Source: Pyrenochaeta sp. MPI-SDFR-AT-0127 (Eukaryota > Ascomycota > Dothideomycetes > Pleosporales > Cucurbitariaceae). From it: a stretch of 64,000 nucleotides of DNA. A model generated the notes under the pieces. It did no database searches and had not been told where the DNA came from. It saw only the letters and a list, made by a program, of their open reading frames with translations. Positions 9,969-22,277 of this stretch are shown here, one piece after another (the first letter of the stretch is position 1; every line of letters starts with the position of its first letter). Location of the stretch: assembly GCA_020747015.1 (NCBI GenBank), contig JAGTJM010000044.1:62001-126000 (forward strand), read 5' to 3'. The translations under genes were made by a program, and so were the position numbers.

Positions 9969-11465
9969 GTGGTCTCGTTAGGCGTTCGAAATCACCAACG
10001 AACACAAATGACGATAGTTATATTTGTGACGTTTTGCAAGGCGAGAAGCGATCTCTTATATTCCAATATGTTTCTGCCTTACCCCGCGTCCAGCCTTGCG
10101 ATCTCGTATCTAAACGGCATGATCCTGGTCGAATTTCGCGGGTAGCCATCTCGCATTTTTGCTCTAGATTCGCGAGCCGATCTCAAGGAACGCTATAGTG
10201 TGCCAAAACTGTCGCTCACAAGACCTTCCTTGATTCGACTCTTTTTTGAAGTCCTCAATTCTCCTAATATCATTCGTATGCCGACTTTCCATAGTGAGAC
10301 CCCGATCGGTAAGGATGAAGTTGAAAGTTGCAAGTCTGGAGCTTGAATGCGAGATACGAAGGCTGACCACTTCGCTGCGCCTTGTAAACCTGCATTCTTC
10401 AAAGTGAATAGCCCATGAAGTACAAAGTACCACAGTAGTCGGACGAATCCCATGACATGCTGCTCTAATATGTAGCTGCTGCATTGACTTTCTTTGGGAT
10501 CTCTACGTCCACCTTTGGTCGAACGATGTGGATATGCTGGCAGAGTCAGAATGGAAAGGACGGCCACTTTACAAATCTCCCGACGTTTGGTGTCTCAAAG
10601 CAAGTGTATGGGCAAAAGTTCAAGACGCTCAATCGTCAGAGGCCGCAAAATCCCACGCTCTTAATATCTCGACCATTGCCAGGACTTCTACCACACGAGC
10701 ACCGGCGAATTTACTCTGAATGATACAGCGTAACGCTTTGCCCATTTTACAGGCGACAGATGGCGTTGATGGTGAGTCTCAGGTTGCTGTCCTCAACTAT
10801 GAGTTCACAGGAGGCTAAACTTGACCTTCTTTATCGTGGGGGTGCCGAATCCGGGCGATCTTTGGTGGGCCTTGAGGGCCACATGGCGATGCATTACGGA
10901 AGAGATTCCTTGATTGACTTTAGCGTGACGTTGAGACTTCGATGGTTATCATGCGAGTCGAGCCAGATCTGAAGAGCGCGGCCGTGAACAGCGATGTCAG
11001 CTCATGAGTCGCTTATGTTCAACCTGGCCGAAGTTATTCGCGTTCTTTGCGGCTTGTTGGCGGCGTGGGCTTGCAGAATCGGCACAGAATTGTCCGTTTT
11101 ACCGAAGTGGAGCAGAACGGACGCGAACCCAGCGCCTTTCGTCATCACATGTGCACGCCGTTCATCAAACTTTGAATCTCCACTCCTTTCGTCTAGCCCT
11201 CTTTCACCATCATTCTTACACGCGGAAAAATTCATACCACTGAGCGCGAAGCTCATTATGTTGTTGTAGGCCGTCCACGAGGTATGTGACCTGTCGTGCG
11301 TATTCTCCGTCTCCGTTGCGCGGCCGCTAACCTGTATGCACTTGTGAAGGCTTGAGCCTCAGCAGATCTTTCCGAATTTCCTTTCAGAAACCCTTGTACG
11401 ATTACACGCAAAGCGTCGACATCAATTATATATCCTCGGAGAGTTACCCATATTGGTAGCGCATC
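9969..11465. other. Intergenic, one possible gene remnant
   Basis: A 1.5-kb stretch upstream of both protein B and Gut2. Around 10480-10719 the plus strand carries about 80 codons with a protein-like feel (WKGRPLYKSPDVWCLKASVW in the middle), ending in TGA at 10717-10719, but without a convincing start or splice-linked partner. It may be a decayed gene or chance. The final 150 bp should be the Gut2 promoter and leader. I see no RNA gene. Confidence 0.35.
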
Positions 11466-13807
11466 ATGGCTGCACGACGAGGAAGCCGTATCCTCAAGCC
11501 ATTGCTTTATACAGCTGGTGCTGGAGCAATTGGCAGCTCTGCCCTATACTTCGCATATCGACCTCGCGATATCCCTGGCACAGAGGCTGCAGCAGTTCCA
11601 CCTCCTACATATGGCGAAGGTGGTGTCTTTCGGCCGCCGCAGTTCCCAAACGCCAAAAGCAGAGATGAGCAGATTGCAGACCTGAAGCGTAGCGGCGGTG
11701 TTACAGCGCAACTTGCCGACAAAGCGAATAAATGGCTCAGTGGTAGCACTACAGCACCAACCGAGAAGGCCGAGGAAGAGCCTTATGATCTTTTGATCAT
11801 TGGTGGTGGTGCAACGGGCACAGGCATTGCGCTCGATGCTGTTACAAGAGGCTTAAAGGTTGCCCTTGTGGAGCGCGATGACTTTAGCAGTGGTACTAGC
11901 AGTAAAAGCACAAAGTTGGTGCACGGAGGCGTGCGATACCTAGAAAAAGCAGTGTGGAACTTGGATTACAACCAGTCAGTATTTCCTAGGTGTGTCATGG
12001 CAAATTCTAATTTCAGATCCACACAGATACTCCCTCGTCGTTGAAGCGCTTCGTGAACGCCGCTTCTTTTTAGATACCGCACCGCATCTCTCACAATGGC
12101 TCCCTATCATGATTCCGCTTCAAAAATGGTGGCAGATCCCCTACTTCTGGGCTGGCACAAAGTTCTACGATTTCCTTGCAGGTAAAGAAAATATTGAAAG
12201 CTCCTACTTCTTGACAAAGAGTAAGGCTTTGGATTCATTCCCCATGCTGAAGAAGGAAGGCTTGGTTGGAGCTTTGGTCTACTATGGTATGTGTTGCATT
12301 CGTTACTGTACGGGCAGAACTAATAGTATTAGATGGTGCACATAACGACTCCCGTATGAACGTTTCCCTTGCAATGACAGCTGCGTTATACGGTGCAACT
12401 GTTGTAAGCCATCTTGAAGTCACTAGCCTGGAAAAGGACGCCAACGGACAACTCTGTGGAGCCCGCGCTAAGGATTGCATTGCCGAATTGAACGGCAAGA
12501 AAGCTGAGGAGTTCACGATCAAAGCGAAGGGCATCATCAATGCTACGGGACCTTTCACAGACTCCATCCGCAAGATGGACGACCAACAAGTCGAAGAGAT
12601 TGTTGCCCCAAGTTCCGGTGTTCACGTCATTCTGCCTGGATACTACAGCCCTGCAAACATGGGTCTCATCGATCCAAACACCTCAGATGGGCGCGTAATC
12701 TTCTTCTTGCCATGGCAGGGTAACACAATTGCTGGTACTACAGACACAGCATGTGATATCAAAAAGAACCCTGTTGCTGGCGAAGATGAAATTGACTGGA
12801 TCCTTAAGGAAGTGAAACGCTACTTGCAACCAGAGATCAACGTAAGACGTGGCGATGTCCTGGCAGCATGGTCTGGTATTCGTCCTTTGGTCCGCGATCC
12901 CAAGGCTAGCAAGACGGAAGGCCTCGTTCGCAACCATTTGGTAACCACATCTCCTTCAGGCTTGCTAACTTGCTCCGGTGGCAAATGGACCACATACCGT
13001 CAGATGGCCGAAGAGACTGTTGACGAGGCGATCAAAGAATTTGGCTTGAAGACCAAATCTCTCGTCAACCCAACTCTCATCAGCGGAACCGAAGTTAAAG
13101 ACGAAGCTCCTCTTGACGGCACATGTCAAACCCATCGCGTCCGCTTAGTCGGTGCACATGGCTTCTCCAAGACCCTTTTCATCAATCTCATTCAGCATTA
13201 TGGCATTGAGACCGACGTAGCCAAGTACCTATGCCAGGCATACGGTGACCGTGCATGGACAGTTGCGGCTCTATCCGCACCCACCGAACAGCGTTTCCCC
13301 GTCCGTGGCAAGAAGATTTCCGGTCTGTATCCCTTCATTGATGGCGAGGTAAGATACTGCGTTCGCCACGAGTATGCACAAACCGCCACAGATGTTATCG
13401 CGCGTCGCATGCGCCTTGCTTTCCTTAACGCCCAAGCTGCCCTTGAAGCCCTACCTACAGTCATTGACATCATGGGCGACGAGCTCAAATGGGATTCTAA
13501 GAGAAGAGAAAATGAGTGGAAGAACTCGGTCCATTACCTGGGTTCCATGGGCCTACCAAAGAATAAGCTCGGTCTCACCAGAAAGGATGTGGAGAGCGGC
13601 CACGTCGGCAAATATGCGGATGAGGATTACCATTTATACGCGCGACATGGTGAGTCCGAATCTGAATCCTGTGCCAACATGTTTTCCTTTGCGATCAAAC
13701 TTAACGAGATTTTTCTAGACAAGCCGGATGAGCTGCTCGAATCGGACTCGAAGTACCCTTCAGGCCACAACCCCGTGATTGGAGACAACTCGAAGGCGAA
13801 CAAATAG
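11466..13807 (+). CDS. GUT2: Mitochondrial FAD glycerol-3-phosphate dehydrogenase
   Basis: Four exons, join(11466..11974, 12027..12286, 12333..13649, 13719..13807), give 724 residues. The enzyme oxidises sn-glycerol 3-phosphate to dihydroxyacetone phosphate at the outer face of the inner mitochondrial membrane and passes electrons to ubiquinone; it serves glycerol use and the glycerophosphate shuttle. Evidence: a basic N terminus followed by a hydrophobic segment (about 12-30), the dinucleotide fold IIGGGATGTG (111-120), ERDDFSSGTSSKSTKL with HGGVRYLE after it, and the downstream KWTTYRQMAEET block. Intron donors and acceptors restore the family sequence exactly at Asn-Gln-Tyr-Ser and Tyr-Asp-Gly-Ala. 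The last intron (69 bp, 13650-13718) is a multiple of three and has no stop, so an unspliced reading also stays open. Start choice is firm because the ATG opens the targeting segment. Confidence 0.96.
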
Positions 13808-15331
13808 ACGCCCTTCAAGTTCACGCTCATCAAACACACCTAGAAGACCTCGCGCGGCCTAAGATCCTTTCATGTTCTCACTTGCCGTCACCATTGTATA
13901 TTGTTGTTGCAAAATCGGCGCATAGAGTATGCGTAGGGGTGTACTGTCGGTAAAGTTCGACATCATCCACAGCGGCGTTTTGAAATGCGTGTCTTGTACA
14001 TACTTTTAACCCAGCCTAAAATTATCGAGTCATTATCATGCTTCATCTTACCCCTCACGTTCTATTGATTTGTTAAGTATAACACAAAACCCGTGGGATG
14101 GCGTCTTTGTGGTGAAGGCGCTTTCGTGTGTAGTATATTTGCTCATAGACAGACCCACAACTGGTGTTCGGCAAATATGTGTGTAAGCCCTACTTGCTGC
14201 AGGCAGTATTGCATAATCTGCTAGGAAATGTGATTTCCTGATGGAAGAAGTGGAGGCAAAATTCATATGCATGTTGTCTATGATCTTATTTACAGTATGA
14301 AGTGCACTAGTTGGTGCTCTCTAACTTACCGTCTAGTGTCTTCATAGGCTGTCGGCGGCGCGCAATCGTTGCGCGTGTTCATCGATGTAGCACATGATAC
14401 CAAAGGTGTCCGCCCAAGGTGGACTCAATGTTCAGGTCTTGTTTTGGTTACAGTGCTTCTGAAATATGTGGTATTTGCTTTGTTGCTGCCATCCAAGCAC
14501 CATAGGGTTTGAGGCCGTCAGACAAGGAACCGCAGAAGCTACGTAGAACCTCCAGCTGTATGCGAGATGCCTGCTAGTTGAACTTCATCGAAAACCAGAC
14601 AAGGATAGATAACCTCTGAAAGCAGTCCATGTATTGTTGGTCTGGCCCTGCATTGGGAGCTGACGACGCAGAATGGCTTTGCTTTGATCCTTGAAGGTCC
14701 GATTGAACCTAAAACCGCGGTACATCTTTCTTGACGATATGATTTATTGATCGCGAGTTCTATGTCACTCTAGAAGGCCCTACTTGTATATTGAGTCTCA
14801 AAGCTAGGGCTGCCACCCGCAGCGGATAGCATCAAGCCGACGGTGTATACATCGCTTGCGGTATCTGCAGGTATCCGCTGCGCTTTGCGTATGCACACGC
14901 ATTGACGGTTAATACCTCGAAGTATCGAATCGTGCTATGAGCATGTGAGGTTGAGGAGTGGCTCAATCAAAAACAAGCAATGGAGCACTATCCGCTTGAT
15001 TCGAGATTAATGAAATTGCTACATTGGGCAGGCGGGAGAGGCCACGGTACCAGGTAATCTCGAAACCACAATACCACGGCTTCGGCAGTATGGCGCCTGG
15101 GCAGTTTTTTTTTTGTTTTGGTTGAGTTTAAAGCAGCAACGAGTGGACCGAGAGGAGGTGATCGTCGAAGGGGAAAAGAACGCATTCCGAGAAGACGGTA
15201 ACCACAATTCGCGGTCCTTGGTTGATGAGGAGGTGCGTTTGGACCATATCGTTTTAACCCTAATTGGCTACGCTAAGCCCGCCCCTTACACGCCTACCCA
15301 CTTGCCATCACACAACTGTCACACCACCACC
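13808..15331. other. Intergenic, no gene seen
   Basis: A 1.5-kb stretch between Gut2 and the RUS-family gene, both plus strand. Short overlapping frames only. A run of nine T ends near 15116. The last 100 bp before 15332 are C-rich (CACC repeats near 15320) and look like a transcript leader. No tRNA or repeat was recognised. Confidence 0.5.
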
Positions 15332-17730
15332 ATGTCTGGATCGGCAAAATACGAGATCGTGGAGCGGGACGAAGCGGGGATTATCACAACGACATACCTT
15401 GCGTCGGGAGGATCGAGGCTTGATGTCATTGTACGTAGCATCGCGATCGAGTCTCTTAGCTTCACATCTTCTCATGTCAGACATGGAAGCACGCTGGGGG
15501 GCACATTCGCTTGGAGACTAGGCATTTTCTGGATTGTAGGTTTCTAGGTGGAACGTGAGTGCTAACATAGATTGCAAGCGACCCAAAGATTCGAAATCGT
15601 ATGCTCAACACGTGCTGGATGTCTTCCTACCGGCTGGGTACCCGCAGAGTGTAACAGAGGACTATATCCAGTATAGCTTCACATATTGACTACATATCCT
15701 GTCTATGAGCTGATTCAATATCGCTTCCCAGATATCAGATCTATGTAAGCCGTGCAAGTCTCGAACGTTGCAATTAGCTCAACTGACCGGCCCAGGACTC
15801 GCTCCAAGCATTCTCCTCTTCAATTGCTGGCATGCTGGCATCGCGAGCAGTCCTTGAAGGTAGGCTTGGTACTTTCTCTACTCGTCTCTTTTTGCCCGTT
15901 TTGGTGTAAACTCAGGGTTTCGCTTCCGTTCAATCTGCGCACTCTATTATCTATGAGGTCACGAACCACCCTTGGTCCCAAGCTCCAGGTCGTCATTCAA
16001 ACAACCTATACAGGATATTGATTGCGCATGCATACCCGTTGGACGCTTTTCCTTCTTGGTCTCCCCGGCCACTAGTCAATTGATGGACTCTCTGTGTGAA
16101 GCAACGATCTTCAATGCAAGAGAGATATGCTTTCCACAAATCAGTGACTCGTAGGCTGACAATCACAGGCGTGGGCGTAGGTGATGCAAGTGCATCTCCA
16201 ACAGCCGCTCTACTCCTCTCGGTGCTGCAAGAGTCTATGGGCAGGATAGCAACGATACTGTTTGCGCATAGACTTGGTACTGCACTTGAACCAGAGTGCA
16301 AAATGTACCGGCTAGCGGCTGATATATTCAACGACACCGCTATGATACTAGATTGCCTTTCACCTGCATTCCCAAAACCAGTTCGCGTACTAGTGCTGGG
16401 GTGTTCCAGCATCCTGCGCTCGCTCTGTGGCGTCTGCGCCGGAAGTGCAAAGGCTAGCCTGAGTGCTCATTTTGCGAAGAAAGGCAATCTGGGCGAAGTG
16501 AATGCTGTAAGCTTGCGCTCTAGATTTGATCTTCTTGAATGACTTCCCGGCTTTGATGTTTCTTGTTGAGAATGCAGACGTAGGGAAGAGCGATTGACGT
16601 TGATGAAGTCTAAATTAAGAAGGACAGGGTTTGAGATAGCACACACGTGTGGAAGTCATCCCGGATGAACAAATGCTGATCTTATTCGTAGAAAGATTCA
16701 AGCCAAGAAACGGTCATATCACTCCTGGGCATGCGTAAGTAAATTCCATATGCGAGCTGCAGGCAAGACATACACTGACTGCGCTCTGTCTATTCCAGTG
16801 GTAGGTACTTCCATGTTCTAGCATTGGCGTTTCATAATAGTACGTGTATGATGGGGAAATGCATGGGCAGCCCCCAACAATCGCACTCTCCTGCCTGAAA
16901 GGACAATTGCATAGCATATGCTTTTCAGGAAGGCTAGTGGCATGGTTATTGTTTGCTGTAACACTTGATAGCGCGATAGCGATTTTGATTGACCAGCAAT
17001 ATAGGCAGGCAGTGTAGTGGTATCCTGGGTATCGACACCATTTGCGACATGGTCAACACTCATCGCACTACTCTCGATTCACCTGGCAACAAATTACGCT
17101 GCAGTAAAGGCAGTCAGCATGCGCTGCTTGAACCGGCAACGGGCCAACATTGTCTTCAGCAGCATCCTTGAGCACGGGGAAGTCCTGAGCCCGAGTGCCG
17201 TTTCCAAGCGCGAGCGCGTATTCGAACGAGATGGTGTTTTGCGATGGGGGAGCGACGAGATAGTCGGTCATTGTAGGATTGGCGTACCGCTCCACACACT
17301 CCTAAGCCGCTTTGGCCGACGTCACACGCTCACGGGATCGCTAGACCTGCAAAGGATCAAATTGTCCGAACTGTTAGACATTTTCGCTGACGAGGCGTAC
17401 ATTCTTTGGCCTGCCTCGTCCGATTATGAAGCCTTGATCGTTTTGAAGGGAGGGTGCACCCCGATTGACCAGCTCAAAGCATGGGCACATGCGCTTTTAC
17501 TCGCAAGGAAATGGAGACCCGGCCGTGTACCTGGGGCCAAGCAGGATGACGGTGATGCATCCCTGATTACGGCTCGCCTTGCTGAGATGAGACGGACGTT
17601 GAAGGACACGCAACAATTGTTCACCAAGCACGCGGGAGCTCTGAGAGATAAGGGATGGGATCTGAATGTCGCTGTTTTGGAGACACGAGCTGGTACACGC
17701 GCTGAGATGGGATCTATTAGAAAGAGCTAA
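15332..17730 (+). CDS. RUS family (DUF647) membrane protein, eight exons
   Basis: Proposed exons join(15332..15430, 15579..15670, 15732..15744, 15796..15859, 16169..16506, 16692..16734, 16799..16804, 17009..17730), 458 residues. Every junction uses GT-AG and keeps frame. The family (ROOT UVB SENSITIVE, DUF647) is found in plants, animals and fungi; its biochemical role is not settled. Diagnostic stretches are FLPAGYPQSVTEDY, SSSIAGMLASRAVLEGVGVG, LLSVLQESMGRIATILFAHR and CKMYRLAADIFND, then LSAHFAKKGNLGEVNAKD and a C-terminal soluble domain. Exon 3 is only 13 nt and exon 7 only 6 nt; both are needed to rebuild conserved residues (Tyr-Gln-Ile-Tyr and Leu-Val-Gly). Introns of 309, 204, 185 and 148 bp are long for this window. 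The acceptor at 15578 is AAG rather than CAG and is the least certain junction. Family call firm, fine structure moderately so. Confidence 0.85.
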
Positions 17731-20700
17731 GATAGAATAATGTTGCCCAATGGTAGCGTGATTAGTGTATCCTGACTTGCTCCTCCCGTGCAGGGAAAGT
17801 GACCCGATCGATCTGTAGACATCTTGCAGACGATCTTGTAATCCATGGTGAGCATCGTCAGAATCCTCAACACACTGGCGCCCCTTGAGTCATCACAACC
17901 TTGTATGATCGGCCCCCAACAAACGGCCCGACTTCTATTGCCAGACTGTCACCAGCGAGACTCCTACTTCCCTTTTCGCGTATCGGTGACCTTCCGTAAC
18001 TTCCAAAGTAGTGCTATAGTTCACACGCCAGCTGGTGGTATAAGCAAACTTGTCACGTTTCATGTAGACCTCTGGCGTCGCCGCCTGACCCGTAGTGAAT
18101 GTCAACGCCCAAGCTCTTATCACCATGTGATGGAAGCTCGAGCCGCTGCGCTAAGTCTGGATCGTGATGCACAGAATGGTGACACATAATCAAACTGAAT
18201 GATTTTTCGCATAGCTTTGCGAATGCTGATGAAGACACTGTAAACTTTGGCGAGAAACACGGCGAGTGGCCAATTGAACACGAGGATCTTACACGCAGGC
18301 AAGAGGCAAACTGTCAAAACCTTTCCCAGGATTGTGGTTGCGGGAGTGACGCCGAGGAAGCGAAGAGAAAGAATAGATCATCCAACGCCACAATGCAAGG
18401 GCGAAGGCGTCTCGCAAATCTTTCTCAAACACGGTCAGTATAGAGATGGGAAAAGCGCGGCGGGTGCAGAATGGATGATGCCAAGTCATGATATGGCCTC
18501 ATCGGATAAGTTCGCTGGCGAACAACGTGGGATGCGGCTAAAATGTCACCCCACGAAGCGGTGAAGCGGGTGAATCACAACGCTATGCGAAAGATCCACT
18601 TGCTGCGTCATGTCTGTTCCTGAGGCACCGAGCGTTTGTTGGTGCTCGAAATTTTCTGTGTCAATTTTCGTCAACGGGGCACGCGTGCTGAGTCGTGCAC
18701 CGCTTATTCTCGGTGATACCACGACAGGCTGACCTTCTAGAAACCGCCGCACGCAGCGCCTCCCGAGGTTTGCAAGGTCGGCACTGCAACAAGAGGGTAA
18801 GGAGATGCTCAACAGGTTGTCACGCTATGTCAGATGTGAGCGTATCCGAAGTGAGCGGGCGCTGTGCCGACATCATGCGCAAGTCTGGAAATTGGGCGGA
18901 GATCTCGACGACAACGCCATTCTGCGTGAGCTAAGCGAGTTGAGGAAACCTTCTGGAAGTCTGGAAGCATTCTGGAAGATTTCTCTTGCGCACGGTGATT
19001 GAATGAGCGACCGGGGACGCTGCCGGCCTACGTGTGAAGCGTAGCGCGCTGGAACGTCAGCATGCTAAGGTCCACCACAGGCGCTTGATAGTAAGACACA
19101 AAGTTTGTAGCGCGCAATACTATCGCGAATGGCTTGCGTGAATAAGGCACGACTGAGCCAGCTCTCGCAACCCACGGCCAAACTCTGGCCCGAAGTATCC
19201 ACCGTGTTTGCCAGATTGCCATAGCGCGTCGCCGGTGCAGCTTCGAGTGGATCCCGATGATGGCTGAGGTGCAGGCTGCGTCGATTATTCATTACCGTAA
19301 AGAAACGTCTCCAAGCTGAGGCAGAGATTGGGATGGCCTGGCGTGACCCCAGCGTTAAGGCGACCGCCAAGGCTTGTCCGTGGGTAGTAATCGCCGTGAT
19401 TGGCGATGGATACCCTATCAGGGCAGCCTGGAGGAGCGCTCGCGTCATTCTGGGGAGGGTGACATTCGGAGAAAACGAGCGTTTTCGAACAAAAGGTGCC
19501 TGCTCAACGGTGCTTTGGAGAGAAGGGGCGAGTGGTATAATCTGCCATTGTCGGCCACGGCAAGGTGAAGACAAAGGACGACGGCTTCAGCAGTCCATGG
19601 CCATCGATTGACTTTCCTTTGTCGCGGAAATAGAGTCATTAGTGAGGATTAGTCGGCCACCGTTTGCAGGCGTGACGATGGCACGACTCTTGTGACCCTG
19701 CTTGCAAAACACGCAAACAAGCAGCCAGACGCGCGGTCGGTGGCCATGCTGAGGCGCAAAAGGAAAGCCGAGCAAAAGGTCACACAGTGGTTGAGAGAAA
19801 GCAGCATTTCATTTTGCGTGCACCGGCAATGGATGCTGGATAGAGATGGACAGTACAAGGCTGGCAGTGGTAATCTATCGGTCGTGTCCGCCGAGCTAGC
19901 GCCGTGGTCGGAGCGAGTTGGGGGGGGGGAAGAGGGCATGGTGGTGGTGGTGGTGGAGGCCATGGTCTGCGAATGACTAACGCCGTGTGACGGAGGGGGC
20001 CCCTTCACAGGGCGCGCGGAGAGACGCGACACTCATGGACACTCACCCACACACTCACCCGCTCACCCAGTGCGCTGTGTGATCTTCTGTCGTCACTTGG
20101 TGTGAGGATGGCGGGTAGACAGCGCGAGTGAGGGGTGTCGACACACTGGCGGCCGTCTTCTGTAACAGCAAAGGTGGCGAAGACAGGCGGGCAGGGGAGT
20201 GGTTTCGGGGCAGGGATGCAGGGCCTGGCGTGCATGCGCTACGCTTTTCCAGAAAGTCGCAGGCGGCCAATGGCGCGCTCGGGGCCCCATCTGCCGCTTT
20301 AAGGCGCCTGCGCAGAGTGTGTGCGCCCCTCAGACATGGGCGCCATTCCTCTTCCCTCGCAGCATATCGCCAAACTGCTGTGGGACCTGGCGTGTGCGTT
20401 TCTGACTGACCCGTCTGCCCAAGCATTGATCCCCAAGCCCTCCCTGACTCTCGTGCTTGCTCAAAACCACGCTGAGCCGCACTTCTGCAGCCTACGTTGT
20501 CTTGACAGTGTTGACGGCTCATCGACCTTCCTGTCTCACCACGCCGCCCACAGCCCACCACCGTCTCCACTTGCGCCCTCCCTCACGCTGGCCTGCCCGT
20601 ACTCCGCCTGCCTTTCCCTTTAATCGCCTGCCGGCCCATCCCAGCACCCCTCTGCACCCCCTCCGACGCCGTATTTACCTGTACAACCCGCCTCGCTCTC

Positions 20701-21061
20701 TCTTCCGTCGACTTGGCCATTCTGCGTCCGCTGTGTCGCCCTTCGAGAAGCCCGCTGCAGAAGAGCACATTTCGGCCTCCCTCGCGCAACACCACCACCA
20801 CCCTCCCTCGTACCCTCGTGCATCCTCGTCGCCGCCGATAGGTCGCTTGGACCACTGCTGCGATAACCCTCGATGCTGCCGCCATCGGAACGATAACTGC
20901 CCTCCACGTTCCCCATCGCCACTAGGTTCTGTCCGAACCTTGTGTCACTTGCCGTCAAGCTGGCGCAACAATTCCAGCCGCAGTTCTGCTCCTGCGAGGC
21001 ATTCGACCAACAGAGCAGAAAGACCGCCCGCCGCGTCTACAAGCAGTTCTGGAGAAGCGTT
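17731..21061. other. Long gene-free region upstream of the RGS gene
   Basis: A 3.3-kb stretch. From 17.7 to 19.6 kb only short overlapping frames appear on both strands, none with recognisable motifs. From about 19.7 kb the sequence becomes GC rich, and from about 20.4 to 20.95 kb the plus strand is strongly pyrimidine rich (CCT/CAC tracts), as expected of a long transcript leader for the RGS gene. I take the region to hold the promoter and a long 5' UTR of that gene. No RNA gene was recognised. Confidence 0.5.
19920..19956 (+). repeat. G10 run and GGT repeat
   Basis: Ten consecutive G (19920-19929) are followed after GAAGAGGG by a (GGT)5-6 run (19940-19956). Several runs of two or more G in 40 bp could fold as a G-quadruplex, about 1.1 kb upstream of the RGS start codon. 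Confidence 0.7.
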
Positions 21062-22277
21062 ATGATCACACGGAAACCAGACTCCCAAGCCTTATCAATC
21101 AGATCTTCATCCACCCTCTCATCTCCCACATCATCGCTGGCCGAGTTTGATGCCGACGACGCTAAAATGGCCATGAGCGACTGCCAACCCGCACCCTTGA
21201 AAGTCTCGATACCAAAGAACATCCCCAGCCCACAATGTCGAAAACCAAACCTCACCGAGATCCTCGCCAACACCGCTCCTCCGCCCTACACATTGACCTC
21301 CTTCATGGCCTTCCTCTCCCAGAATCACTGCTTGGAGAATCTCGAGTTCACCATGGACGCATCAAGATACCGCAAGCACTACTCAAAGATGGTCAACCGC
21401 CATCCAGGAAGCCCCATATCGCCACTGTCCGACGAGTGCGGCTACGTGCTTATGCTATGGCGTCGCTTGATCGATGCTTACATTCGCGAATCCGGCCCGC
21501 GAGAAGTGAGTAAACCTCCGTTCTGTGCCCATCCTTAGCTCCTCTTACTAATCGGTCCCTCAGGTCAACCTTCCTGCCGAAGTCCGTGACAACCTCCTAA
21601 GCCTCACCGACTTGTATGTGCCACCTCACCCATCGGCACTGGACGAGGCTGTCGCCAAGATCTACGAGCTCATGGAGGAGAGTGTGCTCGTCTCGTTCCT
21701 CAACTCCGTCAGCCCATCCAGTGCACACCCTACCCTCAGCCACGAGAGCTACGACAGCAGTATCACGCGGTCGTCAACTCGCAGCTATGAGGAAAAAAGC
21801 CTCCTGTCTCGCAGCCAACAGCCAAGCCTCCCCTCTCATCAACGTGCATCAGCCCCGTCGTCATTGACCTCTGGCTTCATGCAATCTCGCCCCTTCTCCC
21901 ACTCAAGGTTCCACTCTCAGCCAACCTCCTCTGGTCCAGCAGCCCAGCGCGTTACGTCTGGCTACACCAGTGGAAGTGATGCCATGACTGATGACTCCGG
22001 AAGTGGCAGCCCGTCAGGCATGAGCGACCCACTCACTCCTCCCGGTACTCCACCCATGGCTGATTATCCCATGACCGATTTTCATCAGGCATACTATGAG
22101 ACTGGGTCCAATGGTGGCACTCCGAGCCCTCGCAACAGTCGTGGGGAGCACAATGGACTGGCTAATGCCACCAGGGACAGCTGGAAGCGAGTAAGCAGCA
22201 AGCTGTGGCCGAAGAAGAAGAGCGGCGGCCAGCTGCGCGAGGATGAGGCGGGCGTTGTCGAAGGTGGACTTTTCTAA
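21062..22277 (+). CDS. rgsA: RGS-domain G-protein regulator, RgsA-like
   Basis: Two exons, join(21062..21505, 21564..22277), encode 385 residues; the 58-bp intron starts GTGAGT and ends CAG with the frame kept. RGS proteins speed GTP hydrolysis by G-alpha subunits and so damp heterotrimeric G-protein signalling. The RGS fold spans roughly residues 63-200: LTEILANTAPPPYTLTSF, then FLSQNHCLENLEFTMD, the YRKHYSKM helix, a variable loop interrupted by the intron, and YELMEESVLVSFLNSV at the end. Length and the split domain with a long Ser/Pro-rich tail match Aspergillus RgsA and yeast Rgs2 better than FlbA. The ATG at 21062 is the first in frame; ATGs at 21167 and 21173 are alternatives. The tail ends in a Lys-rich KLWPKKKSGG segment that may bind membrane. 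The gene stands alone between two multi-kilobase gene-free regions, suggesting complex control. Confidence 0.88.

Noticed and set aside
20457..21065. A 200-codon frame ending in an ATGA overlap with the RGS start, suggestive of a re-initiation uORF
   Set aside because: The frame contains no ATG at all; it opens at TTG and is an artefact of the pyrimidine-rich leader.
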